Shown: one piece after another, positions 1 through 8,358 of the stretch
Layout of the letters: the number at the start of each line of letters is the position of its first letter
How positions within the stretch are numbered: the first letter of the stretch is position 1
Source: Virgibacillus_R byunsanensis
Lineage (GTDB): Bacteria; Bacillota; Bacilli; Bacillales; Amphibacillaceae
Length of the DNA: 61,681 nt
Direction of reading: 5' to 3'
Assembly: GCF_042675965.1 (NCBI RefSeq)
Contig: NZ_JBHTKJ010000003.1
Coordinates: forward strand, 1-61,681
The notes under the pieces: model-generated
The model's database searches: none
Told to the model about the DNA's origin: nothing
What the model saw: only the letters and a program-made list of their open reading frames with translations
Made by a program: the position numbers and the translations under genes

Positions 1-100
1 TTGAACAGTGACACGCTTTACAGCTGGTTAAATGGAACACTTTTTTCTAGCTGCGAAAGTTGAGTTAGTATTATTTAATATATAAAAATCATCTTATCAA

Positions 101-129
101 AAAGGGTCTACACATAAGTGTACACCCTC
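101..129 (-). terminator. Rho-independent terminator after the mtnU-like gene
   Basis: Arms GGGTCTACAC (104-113) and GTGTACACCC (118-127) pair around an ATAA loop. Read on the minus strand the hairpin is followed by TTTTT. It lies about 10 bases beyond the stop of the amidohydrolase gene. Confidence 0.8.
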
Positions 130-137
130 GAAGTCTC

Positions 138-920
138 TTAATATCTTTCCATCCTTCTATCCACAAAAACCGGTATCCGCTTCCTCACTTCATTGACTAA
201 GTCGTCATCAATTGTAGCCGTTACTATTTCCTCTCCACTACCACCTTCAGCGACAATTTCTCCCCAAGGATCAATAACTAGTGACATGCCACCAAATGTA
301 TTTTTGGGATCAGCACCAACTCGATTACATGCAACCACATAACATTGATTTTCAATTGCACGTGCTTGCAGAAGAATACGCCAATGATCTATTCTTGGTG
401 CTGGCCATTCCGCTACAACATACATAACTTTTGCACCACTTACTGCTGATTTACGAATCCATTCTGGAAAACGAATGTCGTAGCATATAAACCCAGCACA
501 ATTCACTTCATCCATCGTAAATTCAGCTTTGTCCTGCCCTTCTTTTAAATATAAATGTTCATCCATAAGTTGAAATAAATGCAGCTTACTATATTTATGA
601 ATAAGCTCACCCTGTTGATTCATTACAAGCATCGTATTACGTACTCCGTCTTCATATTGTTCAGCAATGGAACCACCAATCACATGAACATTCCATTTTT
701 TTGCTATATAACTTAAGAATCTGATTGCATGATTTGCATCCTGGTCAGCTATTTCATCCAATCGGGTTAAATCATATCCAGTTGTCCACAGCTCTGGCAG
801 TACAATAATTTCTGCACCCGTTTGAACTGCTTTAGTGATCCATTCTTCCGCTCGCTTCTCATTTTCTTTTGGGTCACCATATATAATATCAAATTGAATC
901 ATTGCAATTTTCCGCTTCAA
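138..920 (-). CDS. mtnU: MtnU-like carbon-nitrogen hydrolase (nitrilase superfamily)
   Basis: A 260-aa cytosolic amidohydrolase of the nitrilase superfamily. The Glu-Lys-Cys triad is visible: Glu in VLPELWTTGYDL (about residue 43), Lys in YSKLHLFQLMDEH (about 112) and Cys in GFICYDIRFPEW (about 146). Length and these blocks closely match Bacillus MtnU (YkrU), thought to act as an omega-amidase on the 2-oxo-acid amides formed late in methionine salvage. No other methionine-salvage gene is nearby, so the substrate is inferred from similarity only. The start is TTG at 920, chosen because GGAGGT sits about 6 bases upstream; no better ATG exists. It appears monocistronic, with its own terminator at 101-129. 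Confidence 0.85.
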   Translation of the reverse strand: MKRKIAMIQFDIIYGDPKENEKRAEEWITKAVQTGAEIIVLPELWTTGYDLTRLDEIADQDANHAIRFLSYIAKKWNVHVIGGSIAEQYEDGVRNTMLVMNQQGELIHKYSKLHLFQLMDEHLYLKEGQDKAEFTMDEVNCAGFICYDIRFPEWIRKSAVSGAKVMYVVAEWPAPRIDHWRILLQARAIENQCYVVACNRVGADPKNTFGGMSLVIDPWGEIVAEGGSGEEIVTATIDDDLVNEVRKRIPVFVDRRMERY

Positions 921-965
921 AAAAGCACCTCCATGTTCATTTTCCTTACGTATATACTATCATCA

Positions 966-1003
966 AAAAAATCGATAGCATAATAGTATGGCCACCGATT
1001 TTT
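966..1003 (-). terminator. Terminator overlapping the stop of the ABC fragment
   Basis: On the minus strand AAAAATCG pairs with CGATTTTT, extended by about five further pairs including G-U, followed by a T run. The right arm overlaps the stop codon of the truncated ABC ATPase at 1002-1004. Confidence 0.65.
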
Positions 1004-1304
1004 AATTAGTAATGTCCGAGAAGTTACGATTCCCTTCTTGAACCGCACTAATATGATGTAAGGCTTTATAGCGATTTTTGACACTATCAAACCCGTTTAT
1101 CGTCACAGACCCAATATCAGGAACGAGCAGACCGCAAATTGTTTTGATTGTTGTTGTTTTACCGGCTCCATTAGGACCTAAAAGTTCAACAATTTCTCCT
1201 ATTGATACGTTAAATGAAACACCTTTTACAGCAATAAATTCCTCTTTAGACTTCCGTTTTGTGTACACTTTGTGAATTCCATCAACCGTAATAATACGTT
1301 CCAT
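1002..1304 (-). pseudogene. Truncated ABC transporter ATP-binding protein
   Basis: The 100-aa product is the N-terminal third of an ABC-2-type exporter ATPase. The Walker A motif GPNGAGKTTT lies at about residues 43-52, and the sequence continues to the Q-loop region (ISAVQEGNRN, about 85-94) before a stop. The signature motif, Walker B and H-loop are absent and no continuation was found downstream, so it cannot hydrolyse ATP as a normal ABC domain. The start is intact, with AAGGAGGGG just upstream of ATG at 1304. No permease gene is adjacent. I read it as a deletion remnant; a functional short protein is unlikely but not excluded. Confidence 0.8.
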
Positions 1305-1418
1305 GCCCCTCCTTTTACAACTCTTGTTAATTTGATTATACTAATTTATCAGAATAATACATCCGTCTATTGAAAGTCTTACACTCGGTCTTGAGACTTA
1401 GTGTATCCCAGATCAAAT

Positions 1419-1458
1419 AAAAAGCCGTCCAACCTATCGTTAATAGATTAGACGACTT
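1419..1458 (-). terminator. Rho-independent terminator after the class V aminotransferase-like gene
   Basis: A 16-bp stem (1422-1437 with 1443-1458) pairs fully in RNA if G-U pairs are allowed. It has a 5-base loop and is followed on the minus strand by TTTTATTTG. It sits 26 bases beyond the stop of the gene ending at 1484. Confidence 0.8.
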
Positions 1459-1483
1459 ATAAATCTAAATTATTTTTTTATAT

Positions 1484-2716
1484 CTATAATTGACGTAAGG
1501 CATAGAGGAAACGTTCTACTTCTTCCTCTGTATTATATGGTGCTAAACCCGCACGAATCCAGCCGCCGGTTTTATTAACCCCGAGTTTACTAGCCAGAGT
1601 AGTCGCATAAAAATCCCCATCAGCAACAAAAATACCATGTTCTGAGGACATCCGTTCGCACACTTCTTGATTGGTGTATCCCTCTACTGTAAAGGCGAAT
1701 GTCGGTGTTTTCCTTGCTACAGAATCGGGTTCATATAACGTTACTTTCGCAAGATTTCGCAATCCATCACCCATTTTAATTGCTAGTTTATTTTCATAAT
1801 CCTCGATATGTTTAATACCAGATAGGATTCTCTCTTTTCTTGTTACCCCAGTACCGAGATTTTCAAAGAACTCAATAGCCGGCTTAATTCCTGCTATTCC
1901 CTCATGGTTCTGTGTTCCGGTCTCTAATTTATCCGGTATATAATCTGGGGCAGGTGATAGTTTGTAAGGTTCTAGTCTTTCAAAAATTTGCTCTCTAATA
2001 GCAGCAATACCAACATGTGGGCCAAAAAATTTGTAGGCAGAGCATAACAGAATATCAGCTCCAATTTGATCACGTTGCACAGGAATATGTGGTACAGCAT
2101 GAACTGCATCGACAGCGACGATTGCACCTACTTCTTTAGCTTTCTTTGCAATAGTTGCCACATCATTTATCGTCCCAACTGCATTTGATGCAAGACCTAC
2201 AGCTACTAATTTGGTATGGCTATTGATCACAGTGTCTAATTCGTTTAAACGAAGCGTTAATTTTTGTTGATCAACAGGAAGCCAACGTACAGTCATTCCC
2301 AGGTCCTCTGCCATCTGAAGCCATGGATCTACGTTTGCACGATGATCAATTTCAGAAACGACAATCTCATCACCAACTCCCCACTGCTTTCCTAATGCTC
2401 TGGAAATAGCTAATGTAAGAGTAGTCATATTTGCACCAAAAGCTACCTCTTTGGCTTTGACGTCCAGAAAGTCTCCAACTATTTTTTTAGTTTCTTCTAT
2501 CATTTCTTCTGTTTCTCTACTACTAGGAAAGGAACCATGAAGATTAGCACCTCCACTTTCCATATAATTTCTAACAGCCTCTATAGATGATTTCACTACT
2601 TGAGATCCTCCAGGGCCGTCTAGGTAGGCAACTTCTCTATCATGGAATTTCCTATTTAAGGCTGGAAATTGATTGCGAACATCATTAATTGGAAAATATT
2701 TCAGCATTTGTGTCAT
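1484..2716 (-). CDS. Cysteine desulfurase-like class V aminotransferase (VC1184 subfamily type)
   Basis: A 410-aa PLP enzyme of the SufS/NifS fold. The Schiff-base lysine is recognisable in SAYKFFGPHVGI (about residue 229), the PLP-binding Asp/His stretch in AIVAVDAVHAVPHIPV (about 196-211), and a C-terminal arginine in GGWIRAGLAPYNT. The overall pattern matches the cysteine desulfurase-like subfamily defined around Vibrio VC1184 rather than housekeeping SufS or IscS. No scaffold gene is nearby and the substrate is unknown. ATG at 2716 is preceded by AAAAGGAGC. It lies 30 bases downstream of the DUF779 gene on the same strand and may share its transcript with the aldehyde dehydrogenase unit. 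Confidence 0.8.
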   Translation of the reverse strand: MTQMLKYFPINDVRNQFPALNRKFHDREVAYLDGPGGSQVVKSSIEAVRNYMESGGANLHGSFPSSRETEEMIEETKKIVGDFLDVKAKEVAFGANMTTLTLAISRALGKQWGVGDEIVVSEIDHRANVDPWLQMAEDLGMTVRWLPVDQQKLTLRLNELDTVINSHTKLVAVGLASNAVGTINDVATIAKKAKEVGAIVAVDAVHAVPHIPVQRDQIGADILLCSAYKFFGPHVGIAAIREQIFERLEPYKLSPAPDYIPDKLETGTQNHEGIAGIKPAIEFFENLGTGVTRKERILSGIKHIEDYENKLAIKMGDGLRNLAKVTLYEPDSVARKTPTFAFTVEGYTNQEVCERMSSEHGIFVADGDFYATTLASKLGVNKTGGWIRAGLAPYNTEEEVERFLYALRQL

Positions 2717-2746
2717 ATTGTTTGCTCCTTTTATTATATCTTTGTA

Positions 2747-3109
2747 TCAACTTTCTTTAGCCAATTCCGATCGTTCTTCCCCTGTAAACACTCTTGATCT
2801 AGTTAAAAACCGCTTTCCTTCAGGTCCTTCTAATGAAAACATTCCTCCACGTCCGTCCACTGCATCAATAATCAGCTGGGTATGTTTCCAATATTCGTAT
2901 TGATCTTTTGACATATAGAAAGGTGTGTCACCAATTTCTCCTAATAAAACGTCCGACTCCCCTATCCGGAACTCACCATTTGGATAGCACATAGGTGAGC
3001 TGCCATCACAACACCCCCCTGATTGGTGAAACATCAACGAACCATGTATTTCTTTTAATGTATTCATTAATTGCAACGCTTCCTCTGTAACCGTTACACG
3101 ATCAACCAT
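2747..3109 (-). CDS. DUF779 family protein, partner of aldehyde dehydrogenase
   Basis: A 120-aa cytosolic protein of the DUF779 family. The cysteine-rich block GGCCDGSSPMCY (about residues 32-43) and the aromatic stretch FYMSKDQYEYWKHTQL (about 64-79) are family hallmarks. DUF779 genes characteristically sit beside AcoD/ExaC-type aldehyde dehydrogenases, as here, where the dehydrogenase ends 112 bases upstream on the same strand. A role in metal or redox support of that enzyme is an inference; the biochemical function is not established. The RBS GGAAGGG lies about 9 bases before ATG at 3109. The size is normal for the family. Confidence 0.85.
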   Translation of the reverse strand: MVDRVTVTEEALQLMNTLKEIHGSLMFHQSGGCCDGSSPMCYPNGEFRIGESDVLLGEIGDTPFYMSKDQYEYWKHTQLIIDAVDGRGGMFSLEGPEGKRFLTRSRVFTGEERSELAKES

Positions 3110-3221
3110 TTATATCACACCCTTCCAATGCTTTGTAGTAGCCGGTAATTGCAGAAAAAAGCTATCACCTACTTTTCCCGTTCTTATTTTACAAAAACAT
3201 CCAGTAATGACCTGTATAACC

Positions 3222-4742
3222 TTAAAAGAATCCAGCCGCACCTTCACTGTAGCTTATAAGCAAGTTTTTCGTTTGTTGATAGTGGTCTAGCATCATAAGA
3301 TGATTTTCTCGCCCGATACCGGATTTTTTATAGCCGCCAAACGCAGCATGTGCAGGATATTGGTGATAACAATTAGTCCACACACGACCAGCCTCAATTC
3401 CACGGCCAAATCGGTATGCGGTATTTATATTACGTGTCCAGACACCAGCACCAAGTCCGTATAATGTGTCATTGGCGATACTCAGTGCTTCTTCTTTATC
3501 TTTAAATGTTGTCACCGAAAGTACCGGTCCGAAAATTTCTTCCTGGAAAATACGCATGTTGTTTTCGCCCTTGAAGATAGTTGGTTCTACGTAATAGCCA
3601 CCTTCTAGTTCATCTTCAAGTTTATTCACATCTCCTCCAACAAGCACTTCTGCACCTTCTTGTTTTCCAATATCTAAGTAGGAAATGATTTTTTCCATTT
3701 GTTCTTGGGATGCTTGAGCCCCCATCATGGTTTCGGTATCAAGCGGATGGCCGATCTTGATTTTTTTGACCCGCTCAATTACCCGTTCTATAAATTGACC
3801 ATAAATCGATTCATGAACTAAAGCACGTGATGGACATGTACACACTTCTCCTTGGTTAAGCGCAAACATAACCATTCCTTCAATTGCTTTATCTAAGAAT
3901 CCGTCATCTTCATCCATCACATCTTCAAAGAAAATATTAGGTGATTTTCCTCCAAGTTCCAATGTAACAGGTATTATATTTTCAGAAGCATATTGCATGA
4001 TTAAACGCCCTGTAGTCGTTTCACCAGTAAATGCGATTTTAGAGATACGACTGTTGGAGGCAAGTGGTTTTCCTGCTTCTAGACCAAATCCATTAACAAC
4101 ATTTAATACCCCAGCCGGCAGAAGGTCTTTAATTAAATCAAGTAGCACATGTATAGATGCCGGTGTTTGTTCAGCGGGTTTAAGAACAACACAGTTACCA
4201 GCAGCAAGGGCTGGTGCCAGTTTCCATGTTGCCATTAAAATCGGGAAGTTCCACGGAATGATTTGGCCAACAACACCTAATGGCTCATGAAAATGATAGG
4301 CAACCGTATCGTCATCTATCTGACTTAATCCGCCTTCTTGAGCGCGTATTGCTCCAGCAAAATAACGATAATGATCGGCAGCAAGTGGTAAATCAGCAGC
4401 TAACGTTTCCCGGACAGCTTTACCATTGTCCCATGTTTCAGCAACAGCCAACATTTCCAGGTTATCCTCAATTCGATCAGCAATTTTGTTTAAGATTTTC
4501 GCGCGTTCTGCTACAGACGTTTTGCCCCACCCATCCTTGGCAGCATGTGCTGCATCAATGGCAGCCTCGACATCCTCTTTTGTGGACCTGGCCATTTCAC
4601 AAAATACTTCACCAGTAACAGGACTCACATTTTCAAAGTATCTGCCATTCGCAGGAGCTCGATATTCTCCACCTATAAAATTGTCATACTGCTTCTTGAA
4701 AGATACTACAGCACCTTCCGTATTTGGATTCGCATACCTCAT
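3222..4742 (-). CDS. NAD(P)-dependent aldehyde dehydrogenase (AcoD/ExaC type)
   Basis: A full-length (506-aa) aldehyde dehydrogenase that oxidises aliphatic aldehydes, probably acetaldehyde, to the acid. The general-base Glu is in VTLELGGKSPN (about residue 266), the catalytic Cys in NQGEVCTCPSRA (about 305), and the cofactor-binding block IIPWNFPILMATWKLAPA is near 160. GEVCTCPSRA and the linked DUF779 gene place it with AcoD/ExaC enzymes. ATG at 4742 has a strong AAGGAGG site. Upstream are a sigma-A-like promoter (4818-4847) and a perfect cre box (4764-4777), so it is probably repressed by CcpA on preferred sugars. A longer DUF779/aminotransferase-like transcript is plausible. Confidence 0.9.
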   Translation of the reverse strand: MRYANPNTEGAVVSFKKQYDNFIGGEYRAPANGRYFENVSPVTGEVFCEMARSTKEDVEAAIDAAHAAKDGWGKTSVAERAKILNKIADRIEDNLEMLAVAETWDNGKAVRETLAADLPLAADHYRYFAGAIRAQEGGLSQIDDDTVAYHFHEPLGVVGQIIPWNFPILMATWKLAPALAAGNCVVLKPAEQTPASIHVLLDLIKDLLPAGVLNVVNGFGLEAGKPLASNSRISKIAFTGETTTGRLIMQYASENIIPVTLELGGKSPNIFFEDVMDEDDGFLDKAIEGMVMFALNQGEVCTCPSRALVHESIYGQFIERVIERVKKIKIGHPLDTETMMGAQASQEQMEKIISYLDIGKQEGAEVLVGGDVNKLEDELEGGYYVEPTIFKGENNMRIFQEEIFGPVLSVTTFKDKEEALSIANDTLYGLGAGVWTRNINTAYRFGRGIEAGRVWTNCYHQYPAHAAFGGYKKSGIGRENHLMMLDHYQQTKNLLISYSEGAAGFF

Positions 4743-4763
4743 CGTAAAATATTCCTCCTTTTT

Positions 4764-4777
4764 TGTAACCGTTTACA
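4764..4777. promoter_or_regulatory. CcpA cre box, perfect match, aldehyde dehydrogenase leader
   Basis: TGTAACCGTTTACA fits the cre consensus TGWNANCGNTNWCA at every position and is a perfect palindrome. It lies between the predicted -10 and the ribosome binding site, a roadblock position, 22 bases upstream of the ATG. Confidence 0.8.
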
Positions 4778-4817
4778 TTTGTTTTAGTGAAGACGCCAGC
4801 TGAAGTCTCTACTACAG

Positions 4818-4847
4818 ATTATACCAACATGTTCTGAATTATTACAA
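4818..4847 (-). promoter_or_regulatory. Sigma-A-like promoter of the aldehyde dehydrogenase
   Basis: On the minus strand a -35 TTGTAA (4842-4847) is separated by 18 bases from a consensus -10 TATAAT (4818-4823) preceded by TGG. It lies upstream of the cre box. Confidence 0.65.
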
Positions 4848-4978
4848 CTATTGGACTTTTAGAAAAACGAGGGAAGTATAAGATCCTATAAAACAGGTAA
4901 AAACAAGTAGATTTATGTAATATCAATGACTAATGAACGGCTTATGTCAGTAAAGGCTTAGTACTTGAATCGAATATC

Positions 4979-5034
4979 AGAAAACTTGGCTTATTGCTAA
5001 GCCTTAGTTGCAATTATGTAGTTTATCTACTAAA
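4979..5034 (+). repeat. Repeat family A, copy 1 (short form)
   Basis: Shares AGAAAACTTGGCTTATTGC and the CTTAGTTGCA..TTATGTAG core with the six longer copies, but lacks the central GGTGAAAG segment and has a much shorter distal hairpin (GTAGTTTATCTAC). It lies between the aldehyde dehydrogenase promoter and the ydjO terminators. Confidence 0.75.
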
Positions 5035-5040
5035 AGAAAA

Positions 5041-5067
5041 AAATCAAACCCGTTTAAGGTTTGATTT
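5041..5067. terminator. Bidirectional terminator-like hairpin
   Basis: AAATCAAACC pairs perfectly with GGTTTGATTT around a CGTTTAA loop, with A-rich and T-rich flanks. It is the second hairpin downstream of ydjO and may back up the one at 5129-5153. Confidence 0.6.
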
Positions 5068-5128
5068 TCAGGAAAGCTGAAGTATATAATAATAACGCTG
5101 GTTTCCCAACGCCGTAAGTATCTATTAT

Positions 5129-5153
5129 AAAAGAGATGTCGCGATGACATCTC
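5129..5153 (-). terminator. Terminator after ydjO
   Basis: GAGATGTC and GACATCTC pair around GCGAT. On the minus strand the hairpin is followed by TTTTAT. Confidence 0.6.
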
Positions 5154-5225
5154 ACTTGGATATATTAATTATGGATTAATAATTTCATTATATAACTTCA
5201 GCTACTATTATGGTACTGATTTTCT

Positions 5226-5408
5226 TTATTTCAACTCTGGAATCACTCGAACTTCCTGTTCCATTGATGATTTACAAAGAGGACACTCTGGAGTTTCCTC
5301 AAAACTGTATGATTCTCTCATCCAACCTTGGCAATCCTCACTTGTACAAGACCATACATTTGTTTCTACTTCTGGAACCGGTTCTTTAGGCCCTCTAGAA
5401 AAAGACAT
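5226..5408 (-). CDS. ydjO: Cold-inducible YdjO-family zinc-ribbon protein
   Basis: A 60-aa cytosolic protein with two CxnC pairs (WSCTSEDCQGW near residue 21 and ECPLCKSS near 42) that likely bind one zinc. Size and WxCxxxxCxGWxR pattern match Bacillus YdjO, known as cold-inducible; its molecular role is unknown. I chose ATG at 5408 because AAAGGGG lies 10 bases upstream; the TTG nine bases earlier abuts that site. It is monocistronic, with two hairpins downstream. Confidence 0.8.
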   Translation of the reverse strand: MSFSRGPKEPVPEVETNVWSCTSEDCQGWMRESYSFEETPECPLCKSSMEQEVRVIPELK

Positions 5409-5668
5409 AAACAGCAACCCCTTTCATGATACTACTTCCATTATACTCCTTTTTAGCAAACAAAGGAAGGGACGTATACCAATTAATAACCATTAAAACA
5501 TATTATATGAAAGTATTGACAAGTTTCCACAAAAATAAACCCCTTTCATGTTATTTAATAAATCTCGACATGACAGGATCCCCAAAATATTAAATTTAAG
5601 CTATACATAATAAAGAGAAATGGGGACTCCTTGAAAATGCAACAGATGCGTGCGAAAACAGCCAAAGA

Positions 5669-5757
5669 TTAGAAAACTTGGCATTCGCCAAGCCTTTATA
5701 GCGAATGGCCTAGTTGCACTTATGCAGATAAGGAAGTTTTATACTTTCTTACCTGCT
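5669..5757 (+). repeat. Repeat family A, copy 2
   Basis: Full-length copy. It begins TTAGAAAACTTGGC, contains a CATTCGC..GCGAATG inner helix, the CTAGTTGCACTTATG core and a distal GCAG..CTGC hairpin. It is identical over about 89 bases to copy 7 at 28439. The rest of the 5409-5801 gap has no convincing gene. Confidence 0.85.
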
Positions 5758-5758
5758 T

Positions 5759-5790
5759 AAAAAAACCTCCACATCAATGTGGAGATTTTT
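5759..5790. terminator. Terminator after the HAD phosphatase
   Basis: CTCCACA and TGTGGAG pair around TCAA, flanked by A7 on one side and T5 on the other, so it works in either direction. It is 12 bases beyond the stop of the minus-strand HAD gene. Confidence 0.8.
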
Positions 5791-5801
5791 CCAATTTACA
5801 A

Positions 5802-6533
5802 CTATAATACAAATTTCTCAATTGCTTTAGCTACACCGTTATCATTATTCTTGTCTGTTACGTAATCTGCAACCTTCTTAATTGCTTCCTGCGCATTACC
5901 AACAGCAACACCCAGGCCAGCTTGTTGAATCATTTTAATATCATTCAGACTATCACCAACAGACATGACATTATTCATTGATATGCCGATTTCATCACAC
6001 ACTTTCTTAAGTGCAGTAGCCTTATTTACTCCGATTGGATTTACTTCAACGTTCGTTGGAAGAGAATTCGTCAATTCGAGTTCGTCATAGTAGGAAAATT
6101 CTTTTACGATCTGATCCAGCTTATCCTTATCCAAAGAGTCACAGCCAAACTTCAGCCATTCGTGTTCATAAAAATCATCTGGACGCGTCCCACGATAAAC
6201 ACCTTCTGTCGATACCATCCACGTATTCAATTCAATGTTCTGTGCTAAATCCCACATAATTTCCACTATTTTAGGATCCAGTAAGTGACGTTCAATTAAT
6301 TCCTTATTAACGGTCCAAATTTCTCCACCATTACTCGTAACCAAATAAGATTGCAGCTTCAACAATTCAGCATACGGATAACAAGAATCAAGCCAGCGTC
6401 CTGTGCTCAATACAACGTGAACATCTTTTGCTAACGCCTTTTTAATCACTTCTTGGGTGTATTCAGAAACCTCCTCATCACTAGTTAATAACGTGCCATC
6501 CATATCTAATGCGATTAACTTAATTTCATCCAT
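5802..6533 (-). CDS. HAD-superfamily Cof-type phosphatase
   Basis: A 243-aa HAD hydrolase of the Cof (IIB cap) subfamily, which dephosphorylates small sugar phosphates or cofactors such as FMN and PLP. Motif I is ALDMDGTLL (residues 8-16), motif II VLSTGR (about 41-46), motif III Lys in NKATALKKVC (about 175) and motif IV VGDSLNDIKM (about 192-201). The IIB cap fills the middle. The real substrate cannot be read from sequence. ATG at 6533 follows GAGGAG. The MFS gene lies 30 bases upstream on the same strand, so they probably form a two-gene operon ending at the 5759-5790 terminator. Confidence 0.85.
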   Translation of the reverse strand: MDEIKLIALDMDGTLLTSDEEVSEYTQEVIKKALAKDVHVVLSTGRWLDSCYPYAELLKLQSYLVTSNGGEIWTVNKELIERHLLDPKIVEIMWDLAQNIELNTWMVSTEGVYRGTRPDDFYEHEWLKFGCDSLDKDKLDQIVKEFSYYDELELTNSLPTNVEVNPIGVNKATALKKVCDEIGISMNNVMSVGDSLNDIKMIQQAGLGVAVGNAQEAIKKVADYVTDKNNDNGVAKAIEKFVL

Positions 6534-6563
6534 TATAACGCTCCTCTATCTTCTATTATATTA

Positions 6564-7757
6564 TCAGGCTTTTGCAGATTCATTATTCGAACTTATGCCA
6601 CGGTCATATAGACGTGTAGTTACATAAGGTATAACTAGCAATCCTAGTAAAACAAAGAATAGCAACTGTATATGATACATATCTACCAGTACTCCTCCAA
6701 TGAACGGTCCTATCATGCGTCCACCTGCAGCAACACTGTTCACCAATCCTTGATAAAAACCAGCTCGACCCTTAGGTGCTAGTTCGTTTGCAAGCGTTGG
6801 TATCGCCGGCCAGACGAGCATTTCACCAATTGTCAAAATAACCATGGCAACAGCAAACATGGTGAAATTTTCTGCGAACGCCACAAGTACGAATGAAAAA
6901 ATAAAGATAGTATTCCCAATATATATGTGCATTTTTTCAGAAGTTATTATACTTGTTATCCACTTAATCATTGGCTGTCCAATAACAATTAATAATCCGT
7001 TTATGGCCCATAACGCACTGTATAGATCCAGCGGAATTCCAATATCCTGTGTATGTGATGAGATAGTTGATTGCCATTGACTATATGCCATCCAGGAAAT
7101 TAAAAATCCCCCGCATAAAATCATCAGTGCCACAAAGGAAGCTTTATTTTGAATCTTCTTGCTCTGTTCCCAAACAGAAGTACTCATTTGGCGATCTCGT
7201 TCCTTATCCATCTCTTTAAACGTAACCATTACAATGATAAAAAATACACCAAATAAACATGCGTTTGCAACAAATATATAATCAAATGAAATACTTGCTA
7301 TGTATCCACCTGCTGTCGCCCCAATTGCCACACCTAAATTTTGGGCAACGTAGATGGCATTAAACGCGCGACGGCCACCTTCAGGCCAAACAGAACCTGC
7401 CATCGCAAACAATACTGGTCTTGTCATCCCTGCTCCAAATCCAATTAATACAAGCAATATGGAATACGGTACAATACTGTGAAAGAAGGAAAGTGTAATG
7501 GCAGCGGATAAAGCAATTCCAGTTCCTACTAATATTGTTTTGTATGCACTAATTTTATCAAATAATATGCCACCTATTAAGTTACCAACAATCGATGCTC
7601 CTTGGTTTAACATTAAAATAAGCCCTGCAAAGGCTAAACTTTTTCCAAGCTCATTATGCATAAAAATGGTATTTAAAGGCCATATAAAAGAAGCACCCGT
7701 AACATTAATTGTCGTCACAATCACTAATAACCAAATATACTTTGGCATCCCTATCAC
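6564..7757 (-). CDS. MFS drug-type exporter (DHA1-like)
   Basis: A 397-aa major facilitator transporter with about 12 hydrophobic helices. The loop 2-3 motif is present in variant form as GGILFDKISAYKT (about residues 63-75), and helix 5 carries GATAGGYIAS typical of drug/proton antiporters; a second inter-helix loop follows KIQNKA. It resembles Bacillus YttB-type exporters. The substrate is unknown. Start: GTG at 7757, or ATG at 7748, has no clear Shine-Dalgarno sequence, so the first three residues are uncertain. The next gene downstream is the HAD phosphatase; upstream is the 21-bp array. Confidence 0.8.
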   Translation of the reverse strand: MIGMPKYIWLLVIVTTINVTGASFIWPLNTIFMHNELGKSLAFAGLILMLNQGASIVGNLIGGILFDKISAYKTILVGTGIALSAAITLSFFHSIVPYSILLVLIGFGAGMTRPVLFAMAGSVWPEGGRRAFNAIYVAQNLGVAIGATAGGYIASISFDYIFVANACLFGVFFIIVMVTFKEMDKERDRQMSTSVWEQSKKIQNKASFVALMILCGGFLISWMAYSQWQSTISSHTQDIGIPLDLYSALWAINGLLIVIGQPMIKWITSIITSEKMHIYIGNTIFIFSFVLVAFAENFTMFAVAMVILTIGEMLVWPAIPTLANELAPKGRAGFYQGLVNSVAAGGRMIGPFIGGVLVDMYHIQLLFFVLLGLLVIPYVTTRLYDRGISSNNESAKA

Positions 7758-7876
7758 TCGCTTTTCGTAGCTATCATCAGACCATTCTAATCTATTTCGA
7801 GTTGCTAATCAATAGGGATTTATGAAGATATTTTACTGATTTTTTAAGTGATGCGATGGCGTTAGTTTTCAGCTTT

Positions 7877-8358
7877 GGTGCGCGACTTTCTAGCTCTGGT
7901 GCGCGACTTTCCAGCTCAGATGCACGACTTTTCGACTTTGATGCGCGGCTTTCCGGCTCTGGTGCGCGACTTTCCGGCTCTGGTGCGCGACTTTTCGACT
8001 TTGATGCGCGGCTTTCCGGCTCTGGTGCGCGACTTTCCAGCTCTGGTGCGCGACTTTCCGGCTCTGGTGCGCGGCTTTTCAGCTCTGGTGCGCGACTTTT
8101 CGACTTTGATGCGCGGCTTTCCGGCTTTGATGCGCGACCTCCCGGCTCTGGTGCGCGGCTTTTCAGCTCTGGTGCGCGACTTTTCGACTTTGGTGCGCGA
8201 CTTTCCGGCTCTGGTGCGCGACTTTCCAGCTCTGGTGCGCGACTTTCCGGCTCTGGTGCGCGGCTTTCCGGCTCTGGTGCGCGGCTTTCCGGCTCTGGTG
8301 CGCGACTTTCCGGCTTTGATGCGCGACTTTCCAGCTCTGGTGAGCGACTTTCTGTTTA
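7877..8358 (+). repeat. 21-bp tandem array 1 (about 22.9 units)
   Basis: About 23 tandem units of 21 bases, consensus GGTGCGCGACTTTCCGGCTC plus T, occupy the whole gap between the MFS start and the pcp stop. Units fall into types (CCGGCTCT, CCAGCTCT, TTCGACTTT endings; GCGCGA or GCGCGG) in higher-order order. Because 21 is a multiple of 3 the array is open in several frames on both strands, but no frame has a credible RBS and start. The last unit runs over the final codon of pcp. GC content is far above the flanks. Function is unknown. Confidence 0.9.

Noticed and set aside
5633..5672. Short plus-strand frame TTG/ATG..TAG ending at repeat A2
   Set aside because: Only about 12 codons; although a GGGGA motif precedes it, nothing supports a gene or a disrupted gene start.
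7877..8358. CRISPR array
   Set aside because: Units are contiguous with no unique spacers, and no cas gene is present.
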